64,000 nucleotides of DNA from Variovorax sp. Sphag1AA (GCF_014192575.1 NZ_JACHYC010000002.1:806001-870000), one strand, 5' to 3'; positions 35,672 to 45,543 are shown, counted from the first letter of the stretch. The notes: generated by a model not told the origin, from the letters alone. Program-made: numbers and translations.

Positions 35672-35690
35672 TCGCAGGAATGGTGCCAGG
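35672..35690 (-). promoter_or_regulatory. Sigma-54 type promoter of prkA
   Basis: Minus-strand CTGGCACCATTCCTGCGA contains the invariant GG (35687-35686) and GC (35675-35674) exactly 10 bases apart, and a full TGGCAC -24 element. The -12 element is CTGC instead of TTGC. Transcription would start near 35662 and leave a leader of about 54 bases before the prkA ATG. Confidence 0.65.
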
Positions 35691-36053
35691 TGATGTGTGC
35701 ACGCTTTGGATCAACTCCTCAAGCAGGTACTTGCTCAAAGCATAGAACAAAGAGAGCGCTGAGCAAATTGCTTTTGGGATAAGAACCACACGAAGTTTGA
35801 AAGTTCAGCGCAAAAGTTGTGGGCATCGTGATCTCATTGAGTAACCCCGATGTGCACGATGGACTTGTTGTCACGATCGTCGTGCGCAAGAGGGTGCGCT
35901 CCATGTCGGGATTCATCGTGTGCACCTGTCGGTTCTTTCCATATTTCCTGACGCTCTATTTGCATTGAACGCGCGATGCGACGCGGCGGCATACGAATAA
36001 ATGCGAATAGCGCGACAATCGCTCTGCATATTCATAAACAGCGGCACGCAACA
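35691..36053. other. Non-coding upstream region of prkA
   Basis: About 360 bp without a convincing gene, noticeably less GC-rich than the rest of the window. It is placed where enhancer sites for a sigma-54 activator would be expected upstream of the prkA promoter. Several short TGCAC/GTGCA words occur (for example near 35700, 35853 and 35920), but none forms a clear spaced NtrC palindrome. A 68-codon frame (35719-35925, minus) shows no protein-like features. Confidence 0.5.
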
Positions 36054-36079
36054 AAAAAGCGGCCGATGGGCCGCTTTTT
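36054..36079. terminator. Bidirectional Rho-independent terminator
   Basis: An 11-bp stem AAAAAGCGGCC / GGCCGCTTTTT with loop GATG. It sits 36 bases after the Bug-protein stop (36116) on the minus strand and separates that gene from the prkA regulatory region. Confidence 0.88.
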
Positions 36080-36115
36080 CTTCTTTGCGGTCAGAGCCGC
36101 TGCCCGAGGTCACGT

Positions 36116-37102
36116 TCACTCGACCTTGCCGATCTTCCGAACCGCTTCCGTCATGGTGCTCGCATCCGCGTTCCAGTAGGTCTGGAACGCGGGCGCATCG
36201 AGGTAGGCCAGCGGGCTGCCCGCCTTTTCGATCACCTGTGCCACCGCCGGGTCCGCGGCAACCTTGGCCGAAGCCGCACGGAGCTTGCGAACCACCTCGT
36301 CCGGCGTCCCGGCCGGAACGAAGAGTCCTGACCACTGCGCGAACTTCACGTTGTATCCGGCCTCCTGCAGACTGGGCACGCCGGGCAATGCAGCGAGCGG
36401 CTGATCGCCCCAGTGCGCGAGCGCGCGCAGCTTGCCGGAATTGATTTGCTGCACCACGGTAGCCGGCCCGCTCGCCACCGCATCCACCTGACCGGCCAGC
36501 AGTGCCATCACCGCCGGACCCGCGCCGGTGTACGGAATGTGCGTCATGCGGAAGCCGGCAGCGTTCTTGAGCATTTCCATCGGCACGTGCATGGTGCCGT
36601 AGTTGCCGGAACTGCCGTAGTTGTAGGTGCCCGGTTTGGTGCGTGCGTCGGCGATGAAGTCAGCCAGGGTCTTCCATGGTGCATCGGCGCGCACCACCAG
36701 CACGGTCGGGTCGGCGGTAAAGCGCGCAATCGGCTTGAACTGGCTCATCTGGTAGGCCGGCTTGCGGTCCAGGATGACGTCCGCTTCCGGAAGGATCGAG
36801 ATCGACGACAAGCTCAGGAGCACTGTGTAACCGTCCGCAGGCGCCCGGGCGGCGAAACCGATGCCGACCGCGCCGCCGGCGCCCGCCCTGTTGTCGACGA
36901 CCACCGGTTGCTTGAGTTCGCGCGAGAGTGCCTCGGCCACCGGCCTGGCCACCGTATCGGCCACTCCGCCGGGTGGGAAGGGCACGATCATGGTGATCGG
37001 CTTCTGGGGCCAATCGCCCTGTGCCAGGACGGCGGGCGCGGCGCCGAGCCCTGCGGCCGCGAGCAACGCCGCTTGCAGCAGCGCGCGTCGTGATGCGTTC
37101 AT
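36116..37102 (-). CDS. TctC/Bug-family periplasmic binding protein
   Basis: A 328-residue Bug receptor with a twin-arginine-like N-terminus (MNASRRALLQAALLAAAG) and probable cleavage after VLAQ near residue 28. The ligand loop IVPFPPGGVAD, GAGGAVG, ADGYTVLLS and HIPYTGAGPAV are typical. GGAG precedes the ATG by 9 bases. It lies 47 bp downstream of the fumarylacetoacetase-family gene on the same strand, which suggests that it captures the substrate (or precursor) that enzyme handles. No membrane transporter genes accompany it. Confidence 0.91.
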   Translation of the reverse strand: MNASRRALLQAALLAAAGLGAAPAVLAQGDWPQKPITMIVPFPPGGVADTVARPVAEALSRELKQPVVVDNRAGAGGAVGIGFAARAPADGYTVLLSLSSISILPEADVILDRKPAYQMSQFKPIARFTADPTVLVVRADAPWKTLADFIADARTKPGTYNYGSSGNYGTMHVPMEMLKNAAGFRMTHIPYTGAGPAVMALLAGQVDAVASGPATVVQQINSGKLRALAHWGDQPLAALPGVPSLQEAGYNVKFAQWSGLFVPAGTPDEVVRKLRAASAKVAADPAVAQVIEKAGSPLAYLDAPAFQTYWNADASTMTEAVRKIGKVE

Positions 37103-37149
37103 ATATGTTTGTCTCCGTCTCGTTATGTTTGAAGTCCTCGGATCCGCGA

Positions 37150-38022
37150 TCAGATGAACCGGTTTTCCAGCATGCCCAGGCCGTCGATCTCGATGCGGAC
37201 GACGTCACCCGACTTCAGGTACTGCGGTGGCGTGAGTCCCATGCCGACGCCGGCCGGCGTACCGGTGGCGATCACGTCGCCTGCGTTCAGCGTGATGCCG
37301 CGCGAGCAGGTCTCGATCAGCGTCGGGATATCGAAGATCAGGTCGGTGGTCTGGCCGTCCTGGCGCGGTTCGCCGTTGACCCAGCAGCGGACCCGGGTTT
37401 GCGTGCCGTCGAGTTCGTCGGCGGTGACGATCCACGGGCCCATCGGGCAGAAGGTGTCGAAGGACTTGCCGAGATCCCACTGCTGGTGGCGCATCTGCAC
37501 GTCGCGCGCGGTCACGTCGTTGACGATGGTGTAGCCGTACACATGCGACATGGCGGCCTCGCGCGTGATGTTGCGCCCGGGCTTGCCGATCACCACCGCC
37601 AGCTCGGCTTCGTAGTCGATCTGCGCCGAGATCGCCTCACCGGGAAGGCGCACGTCATCATTCGGGCCGATCACGCATTCCGGCACCTTGGTGAACACGA
37701 TCGGCCAGGAGTCGACCTTGGCGGCATTGTTCTTGAACACGGAACCCGACAGTTCCTTCGCATGTGCGTGGTAGTTGCGGCCCACGCAGAAGATGTTGCG
37801 ACGCTGCATCGGCAGCGGTGCTTCGAGTCGCACCGCGCTGAGCGGCACGGCCTCGCCGGTGGTTGGCAGGCGGGATTCGCCGGCGGCCTGTGCCTCGATC
37901 AGCGAGAGTGCGCCGCGGCGGGTGCGCGGGGCTTCGATCTGGAAGGGCGACACCGTCCGGCCGTCGGCCGAGACGATGCCAACCTGGCGGCGGCCTTGAT
38001 ATTGATAGGTGGCAATGCGCAA
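37150..38022 (-). CDS. Fumarylacetoacetate hydrolase family protein
   Basis: A 290-residue FAH-fold enzyme. An N-terminal cap of about 75 residues is followed by the catalytic domain beginning at NIFCVGRNYHAHAKEL, with metal-binding acids in YEAELAVVIGK and NDVTARDVQ and the closing GTPAGVGMG. The family hydrolyses C-C bonds of beta-diketones, or acts as isomerase/decarboxylase or acylpyruvase; the exact substrate is open. The start is TTG 38022 with AGGAG 6 bases upstream; an earlier TTG at 38046 has none. Regulated in all likelihood by the divergent GntR protein, whose putative sites fill the spacer. Confidence 0.87.
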   Translation of the reverse strand: MRIATYQYQGRRQVGIVSADGRTVSPFQIEAPRTRRGALSLIEAQAAGESRLPTTGEAVPLSAVRLEAPLPMQRRNIFCVGRNYHAHAKELSGSVFKNNAAKVDSWPIVFTKVPECVIGPNDDVRLPGEAISAQIDYEAELAVVIGKPGRNITREAAMSHVYGYTIVNDVTARDVQMRHQQWDLGKSFDTFCPMGPWIVTADELDGTQTRVRCWVNGEPRQDGQTTDLIFDIPTLIETCSRGITLNAGDVIATGTPAGVGMGLTPPQYLKSGDVVRIEIDGLGMLENRFI

Positions 38023-38028
38023 AATGAT

Positions 38029-38033
38029 CTCCT
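38029..38033 (-). promoter_or_regulatory. Ribosome-binding site fixing the FAH-family TTG start
   Basis: AGGAG on the minus strand, 6 bases before TTG 38022. No ATG or GTG in the neighbourhood gives the family N-terminus. Confidence 0.6.
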
Positions 38034-38041
38034 TTTGACCG

Positions 38042-38068
38042 ACCAAATGCTACCAATGCGATACCAAG
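38042..38068. promoter_or_regulatory. Putative GntR operator, TTGGT repeats (site 1)
   Basis: Three ACCAA words at about 10-base spacing: ACCAAATGC, ACCAATGCG and ACCAAGC, each preceded by T or G-rich context; one is part of GATACCAA. TTGGT/ACCAA words are common in operators of FCD-type GntR regulators. It lies between the FAH-family gene and gntR, and the same GATACCAA word recurs in site 2. Confidence 0.5.
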
Positions 38069-38099
38069 CACACAATAGCGCCTGACCCGCGCATCGACG

Positions 38100-38816
38100 T
38101 TGATACGATCGCTGCGTCCTACCAACTCCTCCTGTCCTGCCATCGTGCACAGTGCCCTGACCCTGCGGGAAGCGATCCTCGAGAACCTGAAGTCGCGCGC
38201 CTGGCGTGCCGGACACCGGCTGCCGACCGAGCGGGAACTGTGCGGGCAATTCGGGCTCAGCCGATCGACGGTGCGGCGAGTGCTCGGCGACTTGAAGACC
38301 CGCGGCCTGATCACGCAGACGGTCGGCAGCGGCACCTACGTCAGTCATGAGGTCGGCCGCGCGCTGGCCGACATCAGCAGCGGCGAATCGCCGCTCGCGA
38401 CCAGCCCGGCGGAACTCATGAGCGCGCGCCTCGTGCTGGAACCCGCGATCATCGCGATGGTGATCGGCAACGCAACCGCGGCGGACTTCGAGAAGATGGA
38501 CCAATGTTGCGACAAGGGAGAGGCGGCCGCGACCATCGAGGAATTCGAGTTGTGGGACGGCAAGCTCCACGAGGCAATCGCTGACGCCGCGCACAACAGT
38601 TTCATCTCCACCGTCTTCCAGCGCATGAACGAGGTGCGGGCGCAGAGCGAGTGGGGCATGCTCAAGCGCCGCAGTGCCACGCCGGAACGCCGGCTCGAAT
38701 ACCAGCGCGAGCACCGCGACCTCGTGGCGGCCTTGAAGGATCGTGACAGTGCGCGGGCGGCAGAGCTTTGTCTCGGGCATCTGGTGCATGTGCGCCGCAA
38801 CCTGCTCGGCTTCTGA
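38100..38816 (+). CDS. GntR-family regulator, FadR/FCD subgroup
   Basis: Regulator with an N-terminal winged helix (about residues 20-90: LREAILENLKSRAWRAGHRL, then LSRSTVRRVLGDLKTRGLI) and a helical FCD ligand-binding domain with the metal-site pattern of Asp in LWDGKLH and His residues in QREHRDL and CLGHLVH. The start is uncertain: TTG 38100 gives 238 residues, GTG 38145 gives 223 and fits the family better; neither has a clear ribosome-binding site. It is divergent from the FAH-family gene and upstream of a Bug/ModA-like pair; shared TTGGT/ACCAA motifs suggest it controls both. Confidence 0.86.
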   Translation: MIRSLRPTNSSCPAIVHSALTLREAILENLKSRAWRAGHRLPTERELCGQFGLSRSTVRRVLGDLKTRGLITQTVGSGTYVSHEVGRALADISSGESPLATSPAELMSARLVLEPAIIAMVIGNATAADFEKMDQCCDKGEAAATIEEFELWDGKLHEAIADAAHNSFISTVFQRMNEVRAQSEWGMLKRRSATPERRLEYQREHRDLVAALKDRDSARAAELCLGHLVHVRRNLLGF

Positions 38817-38886
38817 TTGGCGCCTGCGCCACATCGGCTTGGGGACTACCCGGCCTCGCATTGACCCCCGTCCGGGTGCTCGCTAT

Positions 38887-38929
38887 ATTGGTTTCCGATT
38901 GGAAGCTTAAGATACCAATCGAGACCAAT
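38887..38929. promoter_or_regulatory. Putative GntR operator, inverted TTGGT/ACCAA array (site 2)
   Basis: A near-palindrome of four half-sites: ATTGGT, GATTGG, then CCAATC and ACCAAT on the other arm, around an AAGCTTAAG centre. It contains GATACCAA, also present in site 1. It ends 38 bp before the Bug-protein ATG, in the expected promoter zone. Confidence 0.6.
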
Positions 38930-38967
38930 TAGGCGGGGCTCACCTCGCCAGTTTCGGAGACAAGTCG

Positions 38968-39960
38968 ATGACGCATTGGGTTCAGAGGGTGCGGCCAGCG
39001 GTTCGTGCATGGACGGCCGCAGCATTGGTGGTGGCCGCTCCATGGGCTGCGGCGCAGCAGGACTATCCAAACCATCCGGTGCGCGTCATCGTGCCCTTTG
39101 CCGCCGGCGGTCCCGCCGACGTCTATGCGCGTTTCGTCGCCAACCGGCTGCAGGAGGCGTTGGGGCAAGGCTTCGTGGTGGACAACCGGCCCGGCGCCGG
39201 ATCGGTGATCGGCACCGATGCGGCCGCCAAGAGTCCGGCGGACGGTTACACGCTGCTCCTGATGTCCAACGCGCACACGGTCAACGAGTCGCTGATCCCG
39301 AACAAGCCCTATCAGCTCATGCGCGACTTCGCGCCCATCGCAGCGATCAACTATTCCGACCTGGTGCTCGTCACGCGCAGCGGCCTGCAGGTCAATGACC
39401 TGGGGCAGCTTATTGCGATGGCGAAAGCCCATCCCGGCGCGCTGAGCTACGCCTCGTCCGGACCGGGCACGCCGTATCACATGGCTGGCGAACTCTTCAA
39501 GGCGATGGCGGGCGTTTCGATCCTGCACATCCCCTATCGCGGCAGTGCAGGCGCGCGGACCGATGTGCTCGGCGGACAGGTCGACATGATGTTCGACGCG
39601 GTGCCGACCATGACCGAGCATGTCCGCACCGGCAGAGTGAAGGCGATGGCAACGACCGGCCTTGCGCGCTCGGCGGTGATGCCCGACGTGCCGACGGTCG
39701 ATGAGGCCGGCGTGCCCAAGTACGAGGCCACCATCTGGCTGGGCCTGATGGCGCCCAAGGGCACGCCACCCGCGATCGTCGAGCGCCTGAACGCCGAGGT
39801 CGTCAAGATCGCATCGAACCCCGAGGTGATCCGAGCGTGGAAGGCGCAAGGTGCGACGCCGATGACGATGAGCGTCGCCGATTTCACCCGCTACATGAGC
39901 GACGACATCGCCAAGTGGGCGCGTATCGTCAAGATTTCCGGTGCGAAGGCAGACCAATGA
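38968..39960 (+). CDS. TctC/Bug-family periplasmic binding protein
   Basis: A 330-residue Bug receptor with a signal peptide ending near AAPWAAAQQ (about residue 30). Family loops IVPFAAGGPAD, GAGSVIG, ADGYTLLLM and HIPYRGSAGA are present. A GGAG ribosome-binding site is 8 bases before the ATG. It is preceded by a strong TTGGT/ACCAA inverted array and followed, with ATGA overlap, by the ModA-like gene. The tight coupling to a cytosolic-looking binding protein is unusual for Bug operons. Confidence 0.91.
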   Translation: MTHWVQRVRPAVRAWTAAALVVAAPWAAAQQDYPNHPVRVIVPFAAGGPADVYARFVANRLQEALGQGFVVDNRPGAGSVIGTDAAAKSPADGYTLLLMSNAHTVNESLIPNKPYQLMRDFAPIAAINYSDLVLVTRSGLQVNDLGQLIAMAKAHPGALSYASSGPGTPYHMAGELFKAMAGVSILHIPYRGSAGARTDVLGGQVDMMFDAVPTMTEHVRTGRVKAMATTGLARSAVMPDVPTVDEAGVPKYEATIWLGLMAPKGTPPAIVERLNAEVVKIASNPEVIRAWKAQGATPMTMSVADFTRYMSDDIAKWARIVKISGAKADQ

Positions 39961-40649
39961 ACATTCTTTGTGCGGGCGCTGCCCAGGGCCTGGTGAAGGC
40001 ATTGCAGGGCGTGTTCCTGGAATTGACCGGTGCGAAAGTGGAAGGGCGCTTCGGCGCAGTGGGCGCCATGAAGGAAGCGCTGCTTGCGGGCGAGCCGTGC
40101 GACGTGATGATCGTCACCGCCCCCATGGTCGCCGAGCTGCAGAACGACCGACGCCTGATCGTCGATTCCGAAGCGCCGCTCGGCCGCGTGCGGACCGGCA
40201 TTGCCGTCCGGGCGAGCGACCCGGTGCCCGCGATTTCCACGCCCGAGGCGCTGAGGGCCAGCCTGCTCGCCGCGAGCGCGATCTACTTTCCCGATGCGCA
40301 GCGCTCGACTGCCGGCATCCATTTCGCGTCGGTGCTCGCCAAGTTGGGCATCGCCAATGAAGTCGCTGCGCGCCTTCGCACCTTTCCGAACGGCGCGACG
40401 GCGATGCGCGAACTGGCGGCGGAGTCGCGCCGGGGCGCGATCGGCTGCACGCAGATCACCGAAATCAAGTACACGCCCGGCATCACGCTGGCCGGGCCGT
40501 TGCCGGAGGCTTTCGAACTCGCGACGGTCTACACCGCCGCCGTGAGCACGACCGCACGCAATCCGGCATTGGCGCAGCGCTTCGTCGCGCTGCTGTCGGG
40601 GCCGACCTCGCGCTGCCTGCGCGCGCAGGGCGGCTTCGAGATCAGCTGA
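39957..40649 (+). CDS. ModA-like substrate-binding-domain protein without signal peptide
   Basis: A 230-residue protein with the fold signature of periplasmic binding protein type II, closest in look to molybdate-binding Mod[18 protein letters not shown] at the start, [24 protein letters not shown] (strand-turn with the Asp), and later [20 protein letters not shown] segment (here [15 protein letters not shown]) and [16 protein letters not shown]. It has no signal peptide, so it should stay in the cytoplasm, where a solute receptor for transport makes no sense. It may therefore be an enzyme or a sensor. Its ATG overlaps the Bug gene stop (ATGA). Its 3' end overlaps dnaJ by 8 bp (convergent). 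Function unknown. Confidence 0.8.
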   Translation: MNILCAGAAQGLVKALQGVFLELTGAKVEGRFGAVGAMKEALLAGEPCDVMIVTAPMVAELQNDRRLIVDSEAPLGRVRTGIAVRASDPVPAISTPEALRASLLAASAIYFPDAQRSTAGIHFASVLAKLGIANEVAARLRTFPNGATAMRELAAESRRGAIGCTQITEIKYTPGITLAGPLPEAFELATVYTAAVSTTARNPALAQRFVALLSGPTSRCLRAQGGFEIS

Positions 40650-41775
40650 AGAATTCCTTCGCCTTGTCGAACCAGCCCTTGTCGGTGGGGCTGTGCTTGT
40701 CGCCGCCCTTCTTGAGGGATTCGTCGAGTTCCTTCAGGAGCTTGCGCTGGTGCTCGGTGAGCTTGACCGGGGTTTCGACCCGCACGTGGCAGTACAGGTC
40801 GCCGGGGTAGCTCGAGCGCACACCCTTGATGCCCTTGCCGCGCAGGCGGAACTGCTTGCCGCTTTGCGTGCCGTCCGGAATGTCGATCGCCGCCGGCCCC
40901 TTGAGCGTGGGCACGCTGATCTCGCCGCCCAGCGCCGCGGTCGTGATGCTGACCGGCACCACGCAATGCAGGTCGTCGCCATCGCGCTCGAAGATGTCGT
41001 GCTTCTTGAGGCGGATCTCTATATAGAGATCCCCCGGTGGGCCGCCATTGGTGCCGGGCTCGCCATTGCCGGAACTGCGGATGCGCATGCCGTCGTCGAT
41101 GCCGGCCGGGATCTTCACTTCCAGCGTCTTGTTGTTCTTGATCTTTCCCTGGCCGTGGCAAGTGGTGCACGGCTCCGGAATGATCTTGCCCGAGCCATGG
41201 CAGGTCGGGCAGGTCTGCTGCACGCTGAAGAAGCCCTGGCGCATCTGCACCGCGCCCTGGCCATGGCAGGTGGTGCAGGTGATCGGCTTGGTGCCCGGCT
41301 TGGCGCCGGAACCTTTGCAGGTGCCGCATTCGTCCCAGCTCGGGATGCGGATCTGGGCGTCCTTGCCGTCGGCGGCTTCCTCGAGCGTGATTTCCATCGC
41401 ATAGCTCAGGTCGCTGCCGCGGTAGACCTGGCGGCCGCCGCGCGCGCCGCCACCGCGTTGACCGAACACGTCGCCGAAGATGTCGCCAAAGGCTTCCGCG
41501 AAGCCGCCGAAGCCTTCCGCGCCCGGTCCGCGCATGTTCGGGTCGACACCCGCGTGGCCGTACTGGTCGTAGGCCGCGCGCTTCTGGCCGTCGGACAGCA
41601 TTTCGTAGGCTTCCTTGACCTCCTTGAACTTGGCCTCCGCTTCCTTGCTGGAGTCCCCGTGGTTGCGGTCAGGGTGGTGCTTCATCGCGAGCTTGCGATA
41701 AGCCTTCTTGATTTCGTCCTCGCCAGCGTTCTTGGGGACGCCGAGGATCTCGTAGTAGTCGCGTTTGGTGGCCAT
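40642..41775 (-). CDS. dnaJ: Chaperone DnaJ
   Basis: Co-chaperone of DnaK, 377 residues. It has an N-terminal J domain with the HPD motif (KHHPDRN near residue 32), a Gly/Phe-rich region ([18 protein letters not shown]), a zinc domain with four CxxCxGxG repeats ([32 protein letters not shown]) and the C-terminal substrate-binding domains. It follows dnaK by 99 bp that contain a terminator-like hairpin, so dnaJ may be expressed at a lower level than dnaK. The 3' end overlaps the ModA-like gene by 8 bp. Confidence 0.98.
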   Translation of the reverse strand: MATKRDYYEILGVPKNAGEDEIKKAYRKLAMKHHPDRNHGDSSKEAEAKFKEVKEAYEMLSDGQKRAAYDQYGHAGVDPNMRGPGAEGFGGFAEAFGDIFGDVFGQRGGGARGGRQVYRGSDLSYAMEITLEEAADGKDAQIRIPSWDECGTCKGSGAKPGTKPITCTTCHGQGAVQMRQGFFSVQQTCPTCHGSGKIIPEPCTTCHGQGKIKNNKTLEVKIPAGIDDGMRIRSSGNGEPGTNGGPPGDLYIEIRLKKHDIFERDGDDLHCVVPVSITTAALGGEISVPTLKGPAAIDIPDGTQSGKQFRLRGKGIKGVRSSYPGDLYCHVRVETPVKLTEHQRKLLKELDESLKKGGDKHSPTDKGWFDKAKEFFS

Positions 41776-41819
41776 GATGGGGTCGGGGCGGGGTCGTCAG
41801 GAAGCGGGAGCTTGAAGCG

Positions 41820-41857
41820 GAAAAGGCTGGACCACCTTTTCGGGGCGGTCCAGCCTT
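41820..41857 (-). terminator. Hairpin between dnaK and dnaJ, terminator or attenuator
   Basis: An 11-bp stem AAGGCTGGACC / GGTCCAGCCTT with a 13-base loop, followed on the minus strand by TTTTCC. It could end or reduce transcription between dnaK and dnaJ, or stabilise the dnaK message. Confidence 0.7.
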
Positions 41858-41874
41858 GGATCAGGGTCTGAGGA

Positions 41875-43809
<1,935 letters not shown>

Positions 43810-43914
43810 GTTGTTGCTCCTGGGGATCTGAAATGAGGTTGTTGTGAACTTGTGGATAACCCAGTGCGATTCAAGGGATCAGCTGGGGTTTTCCTGTGGG
43901 TTTCTTGTTGGCTT

Positions 43915-44481
43915 TCAGCCCGCGCTGCTGACGGTCACGAGGGCGGGGCGCAGGATGCGGTCGGCGATCGTGTAGCCCTTCTGCAGCACGCTGACGACGG
44001 TGTTGGGTTCCTGACCGGGAACCGGAACCATCGAGATGGCCTGGTGCAGGTGCGGGTCGAACTTGCTGCCGGCCGGCGGCGCGATTTCGATGACCTTGTT
44101 GCGCTCCAGCGCACTCTTGAGCTGGCGCAGGGTGGCTTCGGTGCCTTCGCGCAGGTGCTCGACGGTGGCGTCCTGCACGGCGAGGCCGGCTTCGAGGCTG
44201 TCCAGCACGGGCAGCAGGCTCTCGGCAAAGCCTTCGATGGCGAACTTGCGGCCCTTGCTCACTTCCTCGTCGGCGCGGCGGCGGGCGTTCTGCACGTCGG
44301 CCTGGGCGCGGAGGAACTGGTCAGCCAGTTCGGCATTCTTGGCCTGCAATGCGGCGATCTCGGCCTGGGCCGCTGCGAGCGCGTCGGCTTCGTTCGCGGC
44401 CTGAGCTGCCTCCAGCTCTTCGGGGCTGGGGGCGCCTTGCAGGGTATCGGGATTCGGTTGGGTGTTTTGCGGGTCTGACAT
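43915..44481 (-). CDS. grpE: Nucleotide-exchange factor GrpE
   Basis: ADP-release factor for DnaK, 188 residues. A long N-terminal coiled coil (about residues 20-85, rich in Ala/Glu/Gln) leads to the conserved helix [19 protein letters not shown], then the compact beta domain with [13 protein letters not shown] and [20 protein letters not shown] 44481 was chosen over an ATG 11 codons earlier because it gives the family start MSDPQNTQ. It is the first gene of grpE-dnaK-dnaJ and is preceded by a sigma-32-type promoter. Confidence 0.96.
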   Translation of the reverse strand: MSDPQNTQPNPDTLQGAPSPEELEAAQAANEADALAAAQAEIAALQAKNAELADQFLRAQADVQNARRRADEEVSKGRKFAIEGFAESLLPVLDSLEAGLAVQDATVEHLREGTEATLRQLKSALERNKVIEIAPPAGSKFDPHLHQAISMVPVPGQEPNTVVSVLQKGYTIADRILRPALVTVSSAG

Positions 44482-44537
44482 GCTCAATAGGCCGGCAACC
44501 AAGCCGGAAATCAACGAGAAACGAACGACAAGCAGCT

Positions 44538-44565
44538 AACTGGGGTCCGCCGCAGGGTTTTCAAG
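44538..44565 (-). promoter_or_regulatory. Sigma-32 (heat-shock) promoter of grpE
   Basis: On the minus strand CTTGAAA (44565-44559) is followed after 13 bases by CCCCAGTT (44545-44538). This matches the enterobacterial sigma-32 consensus CTTGAAA-N11-16-CCCCATNT at 14 of 14 specified positions bar one. It lies about 57 bp upstream of the grpE start. Confidence 0.78.
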
Positions 44566-44567
44566 AA

Positions 44568-44596
44568 AAAAATGCGCCGGAAAACGGCGCATTTTT
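44568..44596. terminator. Bidirectional Rho-independent terminator
   Basis: A 12-bp stem AAAAATGCGCCG / CGGCGCATTTTT around a GAAAA loop, located just after the FKBP gene stop and directly before the grpE promoter. It insulates the heat-shock operon from the upstream FKBP transcript. Confidence 0.88.
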
Positions 44597-44614
44597 CGGC
44601 TCTCGGAGAGCCGC

Positions 44615-44965
44615 TCAGTGGGCGTCGAGCAGCTCGACGTCGAACTTGAGGGTTGCGTTCGGCGGAATCACGCCGCCGGCGCCGCGTGCACCGTAGCCGA
44701 GCGATGCCGGAATGATCAGGGTGCGCTTGCCGCCGATCTTCATGCCGGCGACGCCTTCGTCCCAGCCCTTGATGACCTGGCCGGCGCCCAGCGAGAAGGC
44801 GAAGGGGTCGTTGCGGTCGCGGCTGGAGTCGAACTTGGCGCCTTGCACGCCGTCGTTGTAGAGCCAGCCGGTGTAGTGCACGTGCACGTGATGGCCGGGC
44901 TTGGCTTCGGCGCCGTCGCCGACCGTGGTGTCTTCGTACTGCAGGCCGGAGGGGGTGGTGGGCAT
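44615..44965 (-). CDS. FKBP-type peptidyl-prolyl isomerase
   Basis: A 116-residue single FKBP domain, cytoplasmic (no signal peptide), that speeds cis-trans isomerisation of Xaa-Pro bonds. Visible binding-site residues are HVHYTGWLYNDGVQGAKFDSS (Tyr and Asp), FSLGAGQVIKGWDEGVAGMK (Trp-containing floor), and LGYGARGAGGVIPPNATLKFDVELLD. The length and absence of an insert-in-flap domain separate it from SlyD. It lies upstream of the grpE operon on the same strand but is insulated from it by a terminator. Confidence 0.95.
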   Translation of the reverse strand: MPTTPSGLQYEDTTVGDGAEAKPGHHVHVHYTGWLYNDGVQGAKFDSSRDRNDPFAFSLGAGQVIKGWDEGVAGMKIGGKRTLIIPASLGYGARGAGGVIPPNATLKFDVELLDAH

Positions 44966-45053
44966 GGTGCGCTCCTGTGGAATGTGGAGGAAACCGCGCA
45001 GTTTAACGAGGCTGGAGGCGTGTTCCTGCAGGCGGTGATGCCGTCAGGCCGTG

Positions 45054-45383
45054 CTATGGCGACGGCGCGGGCGCTTTCTTGGCCTGGCCTTGCTGCCACT
45101 TCGCGGCGAAAGCCTGCAGGTCGGACAACCGCTTGAGCAGGTCCTGCCCGCTCAGCGTCAGGCTGTATCCCTCATGGCCATGGCTGACGAGGCCTGCTTC
45201 GCGCAGTTCCTTGATGCGGGTGTTGAGCGTGTTCGGGGTGATGCCGCCAACGCTGTCCTGCAGCAGGCGGAAGGTCTGGGCATGTCCGTCACGCAGGGCC
45301 CAGAGGACGCGCAGCGCGTAGCGGGCTTCCAGCAGCGCGAGCAACTGGCTGATCGCTGCGTTTTCCTTGCCACTCATCGACAT
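45054..45383 (-). CDS. Winged-helix regulator, HxlR-like
   Basis: A 109-residue winged helix-turn-helix protein: LALLEARYALRVLWALRDGHAQTFRLLQ, then the recognition region GGITPNTLNTRIKELREAGLVSH, and a beta wing GYSLTLSGQDLL. This is the HxlR/MarR-like layout without the conserved cysteine of redox-sensing HxlR members. The ATG at 45383 has GGAG 4 bases upstream; the frame further upstream lacks support. Target genes are unknown; it sits between FKBP and psd, all on the minus strand. Confidence 0.78.
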   Translation of the reverse strand: MSMSGKENAAISQLLALLEARYALRVLWALRDGHAQTFRLLQDSVGGITPNTLNTRIKELREAGLVSHGHEGYSLTLSGQDLLKRLSDLQAFAAKWQQGQAKKAPAPSP

Positions 45384-45543
45384 CAGACTCCTCGGGAACA
45401 CGGCAGCCGGTGCGGCCACTTTCTTCTTGTGACAGACCCGTGACCCCACGAGCCGGGCGGCGACTATAGCCCAGAAGGTCGACGATTGCTACAACTTTAA
45501 TAGCTGAGAAGGCAGGCAGGCTGCGGGCTGTGAGCGTGCGAGT

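Noticed and set aside
33782..35782. A long plus-strand frame antisense to prkA
   Set aside because: Frames opposite GC-rich genes are often open. The translation is Leu/Val/Arg/Asp-rich without motifs, while prkA on the other strand is a clear family member.
35719..35925. A 68-codon minus-strand frame upstream of prkA
   Set aside because: No ribosome-binding site, no family resemblance and amino-acid composition like noise. It lies in the likely regulatory region.
35700..36050. NtrC enhancer palindromes (GCAC-N7-GTGC) upstream of the prkA promoter
   Set aside because: Several TGCAC/GTGCA words occur but none has the correct spacing, so no specific enhancer is claimed.
43810..43914. A second sigma-32 promoter before dnaK (CTTGAAT with a CC-containing -10 about 13 bases later)
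   Set aside because: The -35 is reasonable but the -10 matches only about half of CCCCATNT, so it was not called.
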